From CAZYBG01 sp964645155 (GTDB taxonomy: Bacteria; Pseudomonadota; Alphaproteobacteria; Rhodobacterales; Rhodobacteraceae), in assembly GCA_964645155.1 (NCBI GenBank), contig CAZYBG010000007.1:1-64000 (forward strand): DNA of 64,000 nt, written 5' to 3'. The notes beneath the pieces are model-generated. The model saw nothing but the letters and a program-made list of their open reading frames with translations. It was not told the origin of the DNA and did no database searches. The position numbers and the translations under genes were made by a program. This document shows positions 6,840 to 15,459 of this stretch, piece by piece (the stretch's first letter is position 1; each line of letters starts with the position of its first letter).

Positions 6840-9099
6840 CGATCCGCTGCCAGACCTTCATGGGCGTGTAGGGCATCTGCAGGTCGTCGATGCCGAGGGG
6901 CGCCAGCGCATCGGCCACCGCATTGCCTATCGCGGCAAGGGCCCCGACGGTTCCCGCCTCGCCGCAGCCTTTCATGCCGATCGGGTTCGCGGTCGAGGGC
7001 ACGGGCTCGCTGGTGAAGGTCATCATCGGCAGATTGTCCGCCCGCGGCATCGCGTAGTCCATGAACGATGCGGTGAGGAGCTGGCCGGCCGCGTCGTAGA
7101 CCGCAAGCTCGGTCAGCGCCTGGCCCAGCCCCTGCGCGATGCCGCCATGCACCTGCCCCTCGGCCAGCTGCGGGTGGATCAGCACGCCGAAATCGTCGGT
7201 CACGGTGTAGCGGACGACATCGGCCCGCCCGGTCTCGGGGTCGATCTCGACCTCGGCGACATGGGCGCCGTTGGGGTAGCTGCGCCCCGGCAGGCGGGCG
7301 CGGGTGGCGTGGTCGAGAAGATCGGCGCGGCCGGCCCGGCGCGCCATCGCCGCCGCTTCCAGCAGCGTGATCGCGTGGTTGGTGCCGGGCGCGCGGAACG
7401 TCGTGCCGTCGAAGGCAAAGCCGGCGGGCCCCAACTCGGCCTCCAGGAACGCCGCGAAGGCCGCCGCCATCTTCTCCACCAGCGCGATGGTCGCGGTGCC
7501 CTGCACCGTCACCGACCGCGAGCCCCCCGTGCCGCCGCCCCGCGGGATCAGGTCGCTGTCGCCCTGGATCACCTCGACCCGCTCGGCCGGGATGCCGGTG
7601 CGGTCGGCCAGGAAATGCGCGAGGACGGTCTCGTGCCCCTGCCCGTTCGACTGCGTCCCGACATAGAGCGCCACCGTGCCGTCGGCCCGGAACTCGACCC
7701 GGGCATCCTCCGACGCCGAGCCGAGGATCGATTCGATGTAGCAGCAGAGCCCGAGGCCGCGGAGCCTGCCGGCCGCCGCCGCGACGCGCCGGCGCTCGGC
7801 GAAGCCCGCCACGTCGGCCTCGCGCCGGACCCGGGCCAGCACGCGGGGGAAGTCGCCCACGTCGTAAAGCTCGCCCGATGCGGTGCGGTAGGGAAAGGCG
7901 CGCACGAAGTTGCTCTCGCGCAGCGCCCAGGGGTCCACCCCGAGGACCCGCGCGGCGTGGTCCATCGTGCGCTCCAGCGTATAGATCGCCTCGGGCCGGC
8001 CGGCGCCGCGATAGGCGTCGGTCGGCGTGGTGTTGGTGAAGATGCCCTGCACGTTCACGAAGACGTCCTGCACGTCGTAGACCCCGGTCAGCACCCGCGC
8101 GGAGGTCTCCGACTGGATCGACTGGCCGAACTCGGAATTGTAGGCCCCAAGGTTGGACAAAATCTTGACGCGATAGGCCAGCAGCCGGTGGCCCGCGTCG
8201 AACGCCATCTCGGCATGGCTGACAAGGTCGCGCCCGGCAGTGTCCGACAGCATCGCCTCGGTGCGCTCGCTCATCCAGCGCACCGGCCGGCCGAGGGCGC
8301 GGGCGGCATGGGCGACCACGATCTGCTCGGGATAGGTCATCGCCTTCATGCCGAAGCCGCCGCCGACATCGGGGTTGGTCACCCGCACCTGCCCGGGCGC
8401 GAGGCCGAGCTGGCGGCACAGCACGGCCTTCAGGTCCCAGACGCCCTGGCCGTTCACCGCGACATGGAGCCGCCCGCCGTCCCACGCCGCCCAGACGCCG
8501 CGCGGCTCCATCGAGTTGACGATGACCCGCGGGTCCTCGACCGTCAGCGCGACCCGGTGCGCGGCCCGCGCGAAGGCCGCCTCGACCGCCGCCGCGTCGC
8601 CCAGCGCCCAGTCGTAGGCCAGATTCTCCGGCGCCTCGCCGTGCAGCGCCTCGCCGCCCGGCGCCAGCGCCACATGGGCCGGCCGCTCGGCATGATCGAA
8701 GCCGATCAGCTCGGCCGCGTCCTTCGCCTGCGCCAGCGTCTCGGCGACGATCACCGCCACCGCCTCGCCCACGAAGCGCACCCGGCCCCTGGCCAGCACC
8801 GGGCGGAACGGGTCGGGCGCCGCGGTGCCGTCGCGGTTCGTCACCGTCTCGGCCGCGATGTGCAGGTCGACGCCCGCCGCCTCGAGGTCGGCCGCGGTCA
8901 GCACCGCATGGACCCCCGGCATCGCCCGCGCCGCCCCGACATCGAGCACGCGGATGTCGGCATGCGCCACCGGCGCGCGGAAGAAGACCGCGTGCAGCGC
9001 GTCCTGCGGCGCGGTGTCGTCGACATAGCGGCCGCGCCCGGTCAGGAACCGCACGTCCTCGCGCCGCGCGGCAGTCTGCGCGCCCCCGAACCTCTGCAT
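6811..9099 (-). CDS. Xanthine dehydrogenase-family molybdopterin-binding large subunit
   Basis: A 762-residue catalytic subunit of the xanthine/aldehyde oxidase/CO-dehydrogenase family, which hydroxylates or oxidises substrates at a molybdenum cofactor. Seen: an N-terminal fold starting RREDVRFLTGRGRYVDD, the cofactor loop GGGFGMKAMTYPEQ, AYRGAGRPEAIYTLER (form II type, not the AYRCSFR loop of true CoxL), and GCGEAGTVGAL near the C-terminus. The usual FAD (CoxM) and 2Fe-2S (CoxS) subunit genes are absent on both sides. They must be elsewhere, or the protein must use another electron partner. Substrate unknown. Confidence 0.9.
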   Translation of the reverse strand: MQRFGGAQTAARREDVRFLTGRGRYVDDTAPQDALHAVFFRAPVAHADIRVLDVGAARAMPGVHAVLTAADLEAAGVDLHIAAETVTNRDGTAAPDPFRPVLARGRVRFVGEAVAVIVAETLAQAKDAAELIGFDHAERPAHVALAPGGEALHGEAPENLAYDWALGDAAAVEAAFARAAHRVALTVEDPRVIVNSMEPRGVWAAWDGGRLHVAVNGQGVWDLKAVLCRQLGLAPGQVRVTNPDVGGGFGMKAMTYPEQIVVAHAARALGRPVRWMSERTEAMLSDTAGRDLVSHAEMAFDAGHRLLAYRVKILSNLGAYNSEFGQSIQSETSARVLTGVYDVQDVFVNVQGIFTNTTPTDAYRGAGRPEAIYTLERTMDHAARVLGVDPWALRESNFVRAFPYRTASGELYDVGDFPRVLARVRREADVAGFAERRRVAAAAGRLRGLGLCCYIESILGSASEDARVEFRADGTVALYVGTQSNGQGHETVLAHFLADRTGIPAERVEVIQGDSDLIPRGGGTGGSRSVTVQGTATIALVEKMAAAFAAFLEAELGPAGFAFDGTTFRAPGTNHAITLLEAAAMARRAGRADLLDHATRARLPGRSYPNGAHVAEVEIDPETGRADVVRYTVTDDFGVLIHPQLAEGQVHGGIAQGLGQALTELAVYDAAGQLLTASFMDYAMPRADNLPMMTFTSEPVPSTANPIGMKGCGEAGTVGALAAIGNAVADALAPLGIDDLQMPYTPMKVWQRIDERRRLAAE

Positions 9100-9178
9100 G
9101 AAAAAGCCTCCGCCTGACGCTGCCCCGGTCTAGGGTAAGGTCGTGGCGGAGGCTGTCCAGTCCCGGCTGCGGCCGGCC

Positions 9179-10324
9179 TCAGCCGCGCAGCGCCAGCGCG
9201 GTGGCGATTTCCATCTCGCCGAAGCCGTTGAAGCGGGTGTTCGTCACCGTCGAATAGGCGCCCATGCCGTGGAACAGCACATAGTCGCCCTCCTCGATGT
9301 CGCCCGGCAGCGCCATCTCGCCCGGCAGCCGGTCGACCGAATCGCAGGTCGGGCCGAAGACGATCCGCGGCAGCGGCGCGCCGGCGCGCGGCCGCGCATC
9401 GGCATCGACGACCTCGACCCGGTCGATCACCCCGATCAGCGGCAGCTCGGCCAGCCCGCCATAGACGCCGTCGTTGAGGAACACGTGCGCCCCGTCGCGC
9501 ACCGACCGCACGCGGGTGGCCAGCGAGAAGGCCTCGGCGACGAGGCCGCGGCCCGGCTCGCAGACCAGGGCCGGCCGGGCGTCGCCGAACGCCTCGCCCG
9601 CCACCCGGTCGATCAGCGCGAAGATCTGCTCGAGCGCCGGTGCTGCGTCCGACAGCCGGTGCGACGGGAACCCGCCGCCGACGTTCAGCCGCGCGATGCG
9701 CACGCCCGCCGCCCCGGCGATCCAGGCCGCCTTGCGGATATAGGCGTCCCAGGCCATCGGGTCGGTGCACTGCGTGCCCGGATGGAAGGTCAGCGACGGC
9801 ACGAAGCCCAGCGCCGCCGCCTCGGCCAGCAGCTCGGCCGCCAGCTCGGCAGTCGCGCCGAACTTGGCGCCGAAGTTGTAGGCCGCGCCCTCGACCGGCA
9901 GCTTGAAGCGCACCGCGATCTCGGTACCCCCGGCCGGCACGATCGCGGCCAGCTTCATCAGCTCCGACCGGCTGTCGACCGAGAACGACCGCACGCCCAG
10001 CTCGACCGCCCGCGCGATCTCGGCCCGCGAGCGGACCGGGTTGTTGTAGTGCATCGCCGCGCCGGGCGCGACGCGCCGGATCAGCTCGATCTCGAAGATC
10101 GAGGCGACGTCGTAGCCGCGGATGCCGGCGGCATCGAGGTTCTGGATCACCATCTCGTCGGGGTTCGACTTCACCGCATAGGTGACAAGCCCCGGAAAGC
10201 CCGCAAGGAAGCGGCGCGCGGTCGCCTGCAGCACCGCCGGCGCGAAGAACAGCACCGGATTGTCCGGCTCCTGCGAACGGAGGAATTCGGTCGGTTTCGA
10301 CCAGATCGTTTTCGAAAGTCCCAT
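9179..10324 (-). CDS. Ornithine/lysine decarboxylase, alanine-racemase fold
   Basis: A 381-residue fold-III PLP decarboxylase making putrescine (or cadaverine). The PLP lysine is in TYAVKSNPDEM, the phosphate-binding Gly loop is in NVGGGFP, CEPGRGLVAEAF is conserved, and the substrate-binding FGPTCDSVD box carries the catalytic Cys and Asp. Length fits eukaryote-type and alphaproteobacterial ODC, not the large fold-I enzymes. It is divergent from an Lrp-type regulator across about 210 bases that may hold an RNA leader. The molybdo-oxidase gene follows 79 bases downstream. Confidence 0.92.
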   Translation of the reverse strand: MGLSKTIWSKPTEFLRSQEPDNPVLFFAPAVLQATARRFLAGFPGLVTYAVKSNPDEMVIQNLDAAGIRGYDVASIFEIELIRRVAPGAAMHYNNPVRSRAEIARAVELGVRSFSVDSRSELMKLAAIVPAGGTEIAVRFKLPVEGAAYNFGAKFGATAELAAELLAEAAALGFVPSLTFHPGTQCTDPMAWDAYIRKAAWIAGAAGVRIARLNVGGGFPSHRLSDAAPALEQIFALIDRVAGEAFGDARPALVCEPGRGLVAEAFSLATRVRSVRDGAHVFLNDGVYGGLAELPLIGVIDRVEVVDADARPRAGAPLPRIVFGPTCDSVDRLPGEMALPGDIEEGDYVLFHGMGAYSTVTNTRFNGFGEMEIATALALRG

Positions 10325-10533
10325 CGGCCCTGCCCTCTTGTTATGCGGCCAACAGAAAGTGCGACCCTTGCCCCGGCTGACGGGTTGGGAGACGCGGCGA
10401 AGCTCGGCGTTTCCTCAACCAGGCCAGGTGCGTATGAGCCGCCCTTTTCCTGAAAACGAGTAGGGGTGATATGGCGGACGATTTCACCGATGAAAAGGGT
10501 TGAATTGTGCGGAATAGTGGGCAGAATGCCGCG
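10325..10533. promoter_or_regulatory. Long divergent region between the decarboxylase and Lrp genes
   Basis: About 209 bases with clearly lower GC than the flanks. It must hold both divergent promoters and an untranslated leader for the decarboxylase. Alphaproteobacterial ornithine decarboxylase genes often carry the speF leader RNA; I could not confirm its conserved core by eye. Confidence 0.35.
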
Positions 10534-10983
10534 ATGGCACTACAAACCGACATGGACGAGCTCGACCAGAAGCTTCTCGCCGCGCTGGCGGCCAATTCCA
10601 GCACCTCGACCTCCCAGCTCGCGCGCCGCTTCAAGGTGGCCCGCTCGACCGTGCAGGCCCGGATCGAGCGGCTGGAGCGCTCGGGGGTGATCGCAGGCTA
10701 CACGATCAAGCTCGGCCAGGCGCTGACGCTGCGGCGGATCCGCGCCACCGTCCTCGTCCAGGTCGAGCCGCGCTCTGGCCCGCAGGTGCTCCAGCGCCTC
10801 AAGGCGATGCCCGAGGTCGAGGAGGCGCATACCACCACCGGCCGGATCGACCTGATCCTCCAGCTCGCCGCCGAGACGACGCAGGGCCTCGACGAGACGC
10901 TCGACCGGATCGGCGCGATCCCCGGCGTCCGCGACACCGAAAGCCTGATCCACCTCTCGACCCGGATCGACCGGGCGGTCTGA
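10534..10983 (+). CDS. Lrp/AsnC-family transcriptional regulator
   Basis: A 149-residue protein with an N-terminal helix-turn-helix (STSQLARRFKVARSTVQARI) and a C-terminal RAM/Lrp effector domain ending in LIHLSTRID. These proteins form octamers that sense amino acids. The divergent position beside the decarboxylase suggests control of that gene and itself. The ATG at 10534 is preferred; a GTG at 10507 would add nine residues. An ATG at 10552 is also possible, and no candidate has a strong ribosome site. Confidence 0.88.
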   Translation: MALQTDMDELDQKLLAALAANSSTSTSQLARRFKVARSTVQARIERLERSGVIAGYTIKLGQALTLRRIRATVLVQVEPRSGPQVLQRLKAMPEVEEAHTTTGRIDLILQLAAETTQGLDETLDRIGAIPGVRDTESLIHLSTRIDRAV

Positions 10984-11088
10984 GCGGCGTCGCGGCCCGG
11001 ACCGGCCCGGCATCCCGGCCCGGCTTGCCGCTTGGCCTTCCACGCCGCCTTCGCTACATGGAACCCCGACAACCGGGGACCGACCGCG

Positions 11089-14000
11089 ATGCCGATGGAA
11101 AAGACCTACGATCCGGCCGAGGCCGAGGCGCGGATCGCCCGCCTCTGGGACGAGGCCTGGGCCTTCCGCGCCGGCGCGAACGCGCGGCCCAACGCGCGGG
11201 CCGGGGCCGACGGATCGCCCGCCGAGGCGTTCTCGATCATGATCCCGCCGCCGAACGTGACCGGGGCGCTGCACATGGGGCACGCGTTCAACAACACGCT
11301 GCAGGACATCCTGGCCCGCTGGCACCGGATGCGCGGCTTCGACACGCTCTGGCAGCCAGGCACCGACCATGCCGGCATCGCGACCCAGATGGTGGTCGAG
11401 CGCGAGCTGGCCAGGGAGGGCAATGTCGGCCGCCGCGAGATGGGGCGCGAGAAGTTCGTCGCGCGGGTCTGGCAGCAGAAGGTGCGCTCGCGCGGCAACA
11501 TCAAGGGCCAGCTCGAACGGCTCGGTGCCTCCTGCGACTGGTCGCGCGAGGCCTTCACCATGTCGGGCGCCCCCGGCGCCCCGCCCGGCGAGGAGGGCAA
11601 TTTCCACGACGCCGTCATCAAGGTCTTCGTCGACCTCTACAACAAGGGCCTGATCTACCGCGGCAAGCGCCTGGTGAACTGGGACCCGCATTTCGAGACC
11701 GCGATCTCCGACCTCGAGGTCGAGCAGGTCGAGGTCGACGGGTTCATGTGGCACTTCAAGTACCCGCTCGCCGGGGGCGAGACCTACGACTACGTCGAGC
11801 GCGACGCCGACGGCAACGAGACCCTCCGCGAGACGCGGGATTACATCTCGATCGCCACCACCCGGCCCGAAACCATGCTGGGCGACGGCGCCGTCGCGGT
11901 CCATCCGTCGGACACGCGCTACGCCCCGATCGTCGGCAAGCTCTGCGAGATCCCGGTCGGGCCGAAGGAACACCGCCGCCTGATCCCGATCATCACCGAC
12001 GAGTACCCCGACCCGGCGTTCGGGAGCGGCGCGGTCAAGATCACCGGCGCGCATGACTTCAACGACTACGGCGTCGCGACGCGGCACGGCATCCCGCTCT
12101 ACCGGCTGATGGACGGCAAGGCCCGGATGCGTGACGACGGGGTGCCTTACGCGGAGGCGGCCGCGGTGGCGCTGGCGGTCGCGCGCGGCACGCAGGCGAT
12201 CTCCGAGGCCGAGGCCGACGCGCTGAACCTCGTCCCCGACCACCTGCGCGGCCTCGACCGGTTCGAGGCGCGGGCCCGCGTGGTCGAGGAGATCACCGCC
12301 GAGGGTCTGGCGGTGATGACCCGGGCCGCCGACCCGCGGCTGGGCAGGGGAGCTGCCCGCCCCGGGCTGGACCCGGGGCCCCGTGCCGAGCCGGGCGCTG
12401 CCGGGGCCGCCGAGGTCCCGGGTCAGGCCCGCGACGGGGACAGCCTCGTCCCCCTCGTCGAGGCCAGGAAGATCATGCAGCCCTTCGGCGACCGCTCGAA
12501 GGTGGTGATCGAGCCGATGCTGACCGACCAGTGGTTCGTGGATACGGCGAAGATCGTGCAACCCGCCATCGACGCGGTCCGCAACGGCCGCACCACGATC
12601 CTGCCCGAGCAGCACGAGAAGGTGTACTTCCACTGGCTGGAAAACATCGAGCCCTGGTGCATCTCGCGCCAGCTCTGGTGGGGGCATCAGATACCGGTCT
12701 GGTACGGGCCGGAAATTGAGCAAGGCAGGTCGCTTCAAAACGACGGCATGAGCGCGATCTCGAGCCCAGACGGCATGACTTTCTGCGGAGCCAACTTCAA
12801 TGAAGTATTGGCCAAAGCACGCGCATACTATGGGGACGGCCTGGAGATTCTTGAAGGTCAGGGAGCTGATGGCTCAGCACCTGCGGGCGTCAGGCGCTTA
12901 GCCCTCGCAAGTGTGGGCGGCGATCCCGAGACTGATACTGCCGAAATTGTCTGGCTAGCGCGCGACCCCGACGTCCTCGACACTTGGTTCTCCTCCGGCC
13001 TCTGGCCGATCGGCACCCTTGGCTGGCCCGAGGACACGCCCGAGCTTCGCCGCTACTTCCCGACCTCGGCCCTGATCACCGGCTTCGACATCCTGTTCTT
13101 CTGGGTCGCCCGGATGATGATGATGCAGCTCGCCGTCGTCGGCGACGTGCCGTTCCGCACCGTCTATGTCCACGCCCTCGTCCGCGACGAGAAGGGCAAG
13201 AAGATGTCGAAGTCGCTCGGCAACGTCCTCGACCCGCTGGACCTGATCGACGAGTTCGGCGCCGATGCCGTCCGCTTCACGCTGGCCTCGATGGCCGGCA
13301 TGGGGCGCGACCTCAAGCTCTCGAAGGACCGGATCGCCGGCAACCGCAACTTCGCCACGAAGATCTGGAACGCCTTCCGCTTCGCTGAGATGAACGGCGT
13401 CTTCGACCTGCCGCCGGTGCACGGTTGTCATACAGATTGTGTACAGCCTGTGCCGACCGCCACCGCCAACCTCTGGATCATCGGCGAGGCCGCCCGCGTC
13501 CGCGCCGAGGTCGACGAGGCGCTCGGCCAGTTCCGCTTCAACGATGCCGCGAACGCGCTCTACGCCTTCACCTGGGGCCGCGTCTGCGACTGGTACATCG
13601 AATTCGCCAAGCCCCTGTTCGCGAACGCGGAAACCGCCGCCGAGACGCGCGCCACCATGCGCTTCGTGCTCGACCGCTGCCTCGTCATGCTGCACCCGTT
13701 CATGCCGTTCCTGACCGAGGAGCTCTGGCAGCAGACCGGCCCGCGCGACAGGCTCTGCGCGCATGCCGACTGGCCGGAGCAGGCTGTTGGAACGGCTGAC
13801 GAAAACGCGGATCGCGAGATGTCCTGGGTGATCTCCCTGATCGACGAGATCCGCTCGGCCCGCGCCCAGCTCCACGTCCCGGTCGGCCTCCATCTGCCGA
13901 TGGTTCTGACCGACGCCACCCCCGCCGCCCGCGCCGCCTGGGCGCGCAACGAGGCGCTGATCCGCCGCCTCGCGCGGATCGACAGCCTGACCGAGGCGCC

Positions 14001-14280
14001 GGCCCCGAAGGGCGCCATCACGGTGGCCGTCGAAGGCGCCGCCTATGCCCTGCCGCTCGAAGGCGTGATCGACGTCGCGGCGGAAAAGGCGCGCCTGAAC
14101 AAGACCCTGGAGAAGCTCGAGAAGGACCTCGGCGGCCTGCGCGGGCGCCTCGCCAACCCGAAATTCGTCGAAAGCGCCCCCGAGGAGGTGGTCGAGGAAA
14201 CCCGCGAAAAGCTGGAACTGGGCGAGGCGGAGATGGGCAAGCTGCGCGCCGCGCTCGCCCGGCTGGCCGACGCCGCCTAG
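11089..14280 (+). CDS. valS: Valyl-tRNA synthetase
   Basis: A 1063-residue class I synthetase charging tRNA-Val. HMGH (HIGH box) is at about residues 62-65 and KMSKS at 705-709. An editing domain lies between them, and a C-terminal coiled coil (EKARLNKTLEKLEKDLGG) completes the protein. It is longer than typical ValRS (about 950) because of extra in-frame sequence. One insert at about residues 423-451 is encoded by a GC-rich palindromic element. A second stretch (about residues 543-624, before DPDVLDTWFSSGLWP) is unlike the rest in base composition. The frame stays open throughout, so the protein is probably functional. Confidence 0.96.
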   Translation: MPMEKTYDPAEAEARIARLWDEAWAFRAGANARPNARAGADGSPAEAFSIMIPPPNVTGALHMGHAFNNTLQDILARWHRMRGFDTLWQPGTDHAGIATQMVVERELAREGNVGRREMGREKFVARVWQQKVRSRGNIKGQLERLGASCDWSREAFTMSGAPGAPPGEEGNFHDAVIKVFVDLYNKGLIYRGKRLVNWDPHFETAISDLEVEQVEVDGFMWHFKYPLAGGETYDYVERDADGNETLRETRDYISIATTRPETMLGDGAVAVHPSDTRYAPIVGKLCEIPVGPKEHRRLIPIITDEYPDPAFGSGAVKITGAHDFNDYGVATRHGIPLYRLMDGKARMRDDGVPYAEAAAVALAVARGTQAISEAEADALNLVPDHLRGLDRFEARARVVEEITAEGLAVMTRAADPRLGRGAARPGLDPGPRAEPGAAGAAEVPGQARDGDSLVPLVEARKIMQPFGDRSKVVIEPMLTDQWFVDTAKIVQPAIDAVRNGRTTILPEQHEKVYFHWLENIEPWCISRQLWWGHQIPVWYGPEIEQGRSLQNDGMSAISSPDGMTFCGANFNEVLAKARAYYGDGLEILEGQGADGSAPAGVRRLALASVGGDPETDTAEIVWLARDPDVLDTWFSSGLWPIGTLGWPEDTPELRRYFPTSALITGFDILFFWVARMMMMQLAVVGDVPFRTVYVHALVRDEKGKKMSKSLGNVLDPLDLIDEFGADAVRFTLASMAGMGRDLKLSKDRIAGNRNFATKIWNAFRFAEMNGVFDLPPVHGCHTDCVQPVPTATANLWIIGEAARVRAEVDEALGQFRFNDAANALYAFTWGRVCDWYIEFAKPLFANAETAAETRATMRFVLDRCLVMLHPFMPFLTEELWQQTGPRDRLCAHADWPEQAVGTADENADREMSWVISLIDEIRSARAQLHVPVGLHLPMVLTDATPAARAAWARNEALIRRLARIDSLTEAPAPKGAITVAVEGAAYALPLEGVIDVAAEKARLNKTLEKLEKDLGGLRGRLANPKFVESAPEEVVEETREKLELGEAEMGKLRAALARLADAA
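12356..12440. repeat. Palindromic REP-like element inserted in frame inside valS
   Basis: The arms CGGGCTGGACCCGGG (12363-12377) and CCCGGGTCAGGCCCG (12418-12432) are inverted copies matching at 13 of 15 positions around about 40 GC-rich bases. They encode a Pro/Gly/Ala/Arg-rich stretch that does not look like ValRS. Alphaproteobacteria carry comparable GC-rich dispersed palindromes, usually between genes; here the element sits in a coding sequence without breaking the frame. Confidence 0.6.
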
Positions 14281-14306
14281 CCCTGTCCGCAGGACCGGAC
14301 CCCGCC

Positions 14307-15416
14307 ATGCCAGGCCCCCGCTACACCGCCCTCGCCGCCGGCCTGCCCGCCACGGTCCCCTTCGTCGGCCCCGAAACGCAGGAGCGGCGGCTCGGCCGGC
14401 CCTTCGCCGCCCGCCTCGGCGCCAACGAGTCGGTCTTCGGCCCCTCGCCCCGCGCCATCGCGGCGATGGAGCGCGCCGCGCGCGACGCCTGGATGTACGG
14501 CGATCCCGAGGCCCACGACCTGCGCCACGCGCTCGCCGCACATCACGGCGTCGCGCCGGGCAACGTCATGGTGGGCGAGGGGATCGACGGGCTGCTCGGC
14601 TATCTGGTGCGCCTGCTGGTGGCGCCGGGCGATCCGGTCGTCACCTCGGACGGTGCCTATCCCACCTTCAACTTCCATGTCGCGGGCCATGGCGGCGTGC
14701 TCCACAGGGTGCCCTATGCCGGCGACCGCGAGGACCCGCAGGCGCTTCTGGCGAAGGCGGCCGAGACGCAGGCGAAGCTCGTCTACCTCGCCAATCCCGA
14801 CAACCCGATGGGCTCGTGGCATCCGGCGCCGGCGATCGAGGCGGCGCTCGACAGCGTCCGCGACGGCACGCTCCTGGCGCTCGACGAGGCCTATATCGAC
14901 CTCGCGCCCGCGGGCACCGCGCCACGGATCGACCCCGAGGACCCGCGGGTCCTCCGGCTGCGCACGTTCTCAAAGGCGCACGGGCTGGCGGGGCTGCGGG
15001 TCGGCTATGCCCTGGGCGCGGCGCCGCTGATCGCCGCGTTCGACAAGGTCAGGAACCACTTCGGCGTCGGCCGGATCGCGCAGGCGGGCGCGCTCGCGGC
15101 GCTGGCGGATCGGGGCTGGCTTGGCGATGTCCGCGCCGCGGTCGACCGCGCGCGGGCGCGGATCGGCGCGATCGGCCAGGCGGGCGGCCTGGTGCCGCTG
15201 CCTTCGGCCACCAACTTCGTCGCCCTCGACTGCGGCCGCGACGGCGCCTTCGCCCGCGCCTTCGTCGCCGCGCTGGCCGACCGCGGCGTCTTCGTGCGGA
15301 TGCCGTTCGTGCCTCCGCACGACCGCTGCATCCGCGTGACGGCCGGCCGGGACGCTGACCTCGACGCCTTCGGCGCGGCCCTGCCCGCCGCGCTGGACGC
15401 GGCCCGCGGCGGCTGA
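14307..15416 (+). CDS. Class I/II PLP aminotransferase, histidinol-phosphate aminotransferase-like
   Basis: A 369-residue fold-I aminotransferase. It has YLANPDNPMGSW, LDEAYIDLAP, the PLP-lysine motif RTFSKAHGLAGLRVGY and the phosphate-binding Arg region near CIRVTAGR. Overall it resembles HisC, which transaminates histidinol phosphate and some aromatic amino acids. It is not in the his cluster (35-39 kb), so it may be a paralogue with another substrate. It starts 26 bases after valS and is probably read through from it. Confidence 0.85.
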   Translation: MPGPRYTALAAGLPATVPFVGPETQERRLGRPFAARLGANESVFGPSPRAIAAMERAARDAWMYGDPEAHDLRHALAAHHGVAPGNVMVGEGIDGLLGYLVRLLVAPGDPVVTSDGAYPTFNFHVAGHGGVLHRVPYAGDREDPQALLAKAAETQAKLVYLANPDNPMGSWHPAPAIEAALDSVRDGTLLALDEAYIDLAPAGTAPRIDPEDPRVLRLRTFSKAHGLAGLRVGYALGAAPLIAAFDKVRNHFGVGRIAQAGALAALADRGWLGDVRAAVDRARARIGAIGQAGGLVPLPSATNFVALDCGRDGAFARAFVAALADRGVFVRMPFVPPHDRCIRVTAGRDADLDAFGAALPAALDAARGG

Positions 15417-15459
15417 CGGACCGCGCCGCGACCCTCCCCGGACGACCGGGTTCGCCCAG

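Noticed and set aside
14307..15416. Assignment as the biosynthetic hisC
   Set aside because: It is HisC-like in sequence but lies beside valS, far from the his genes, and the broad aminotransferase family prevents a firm substrate call.
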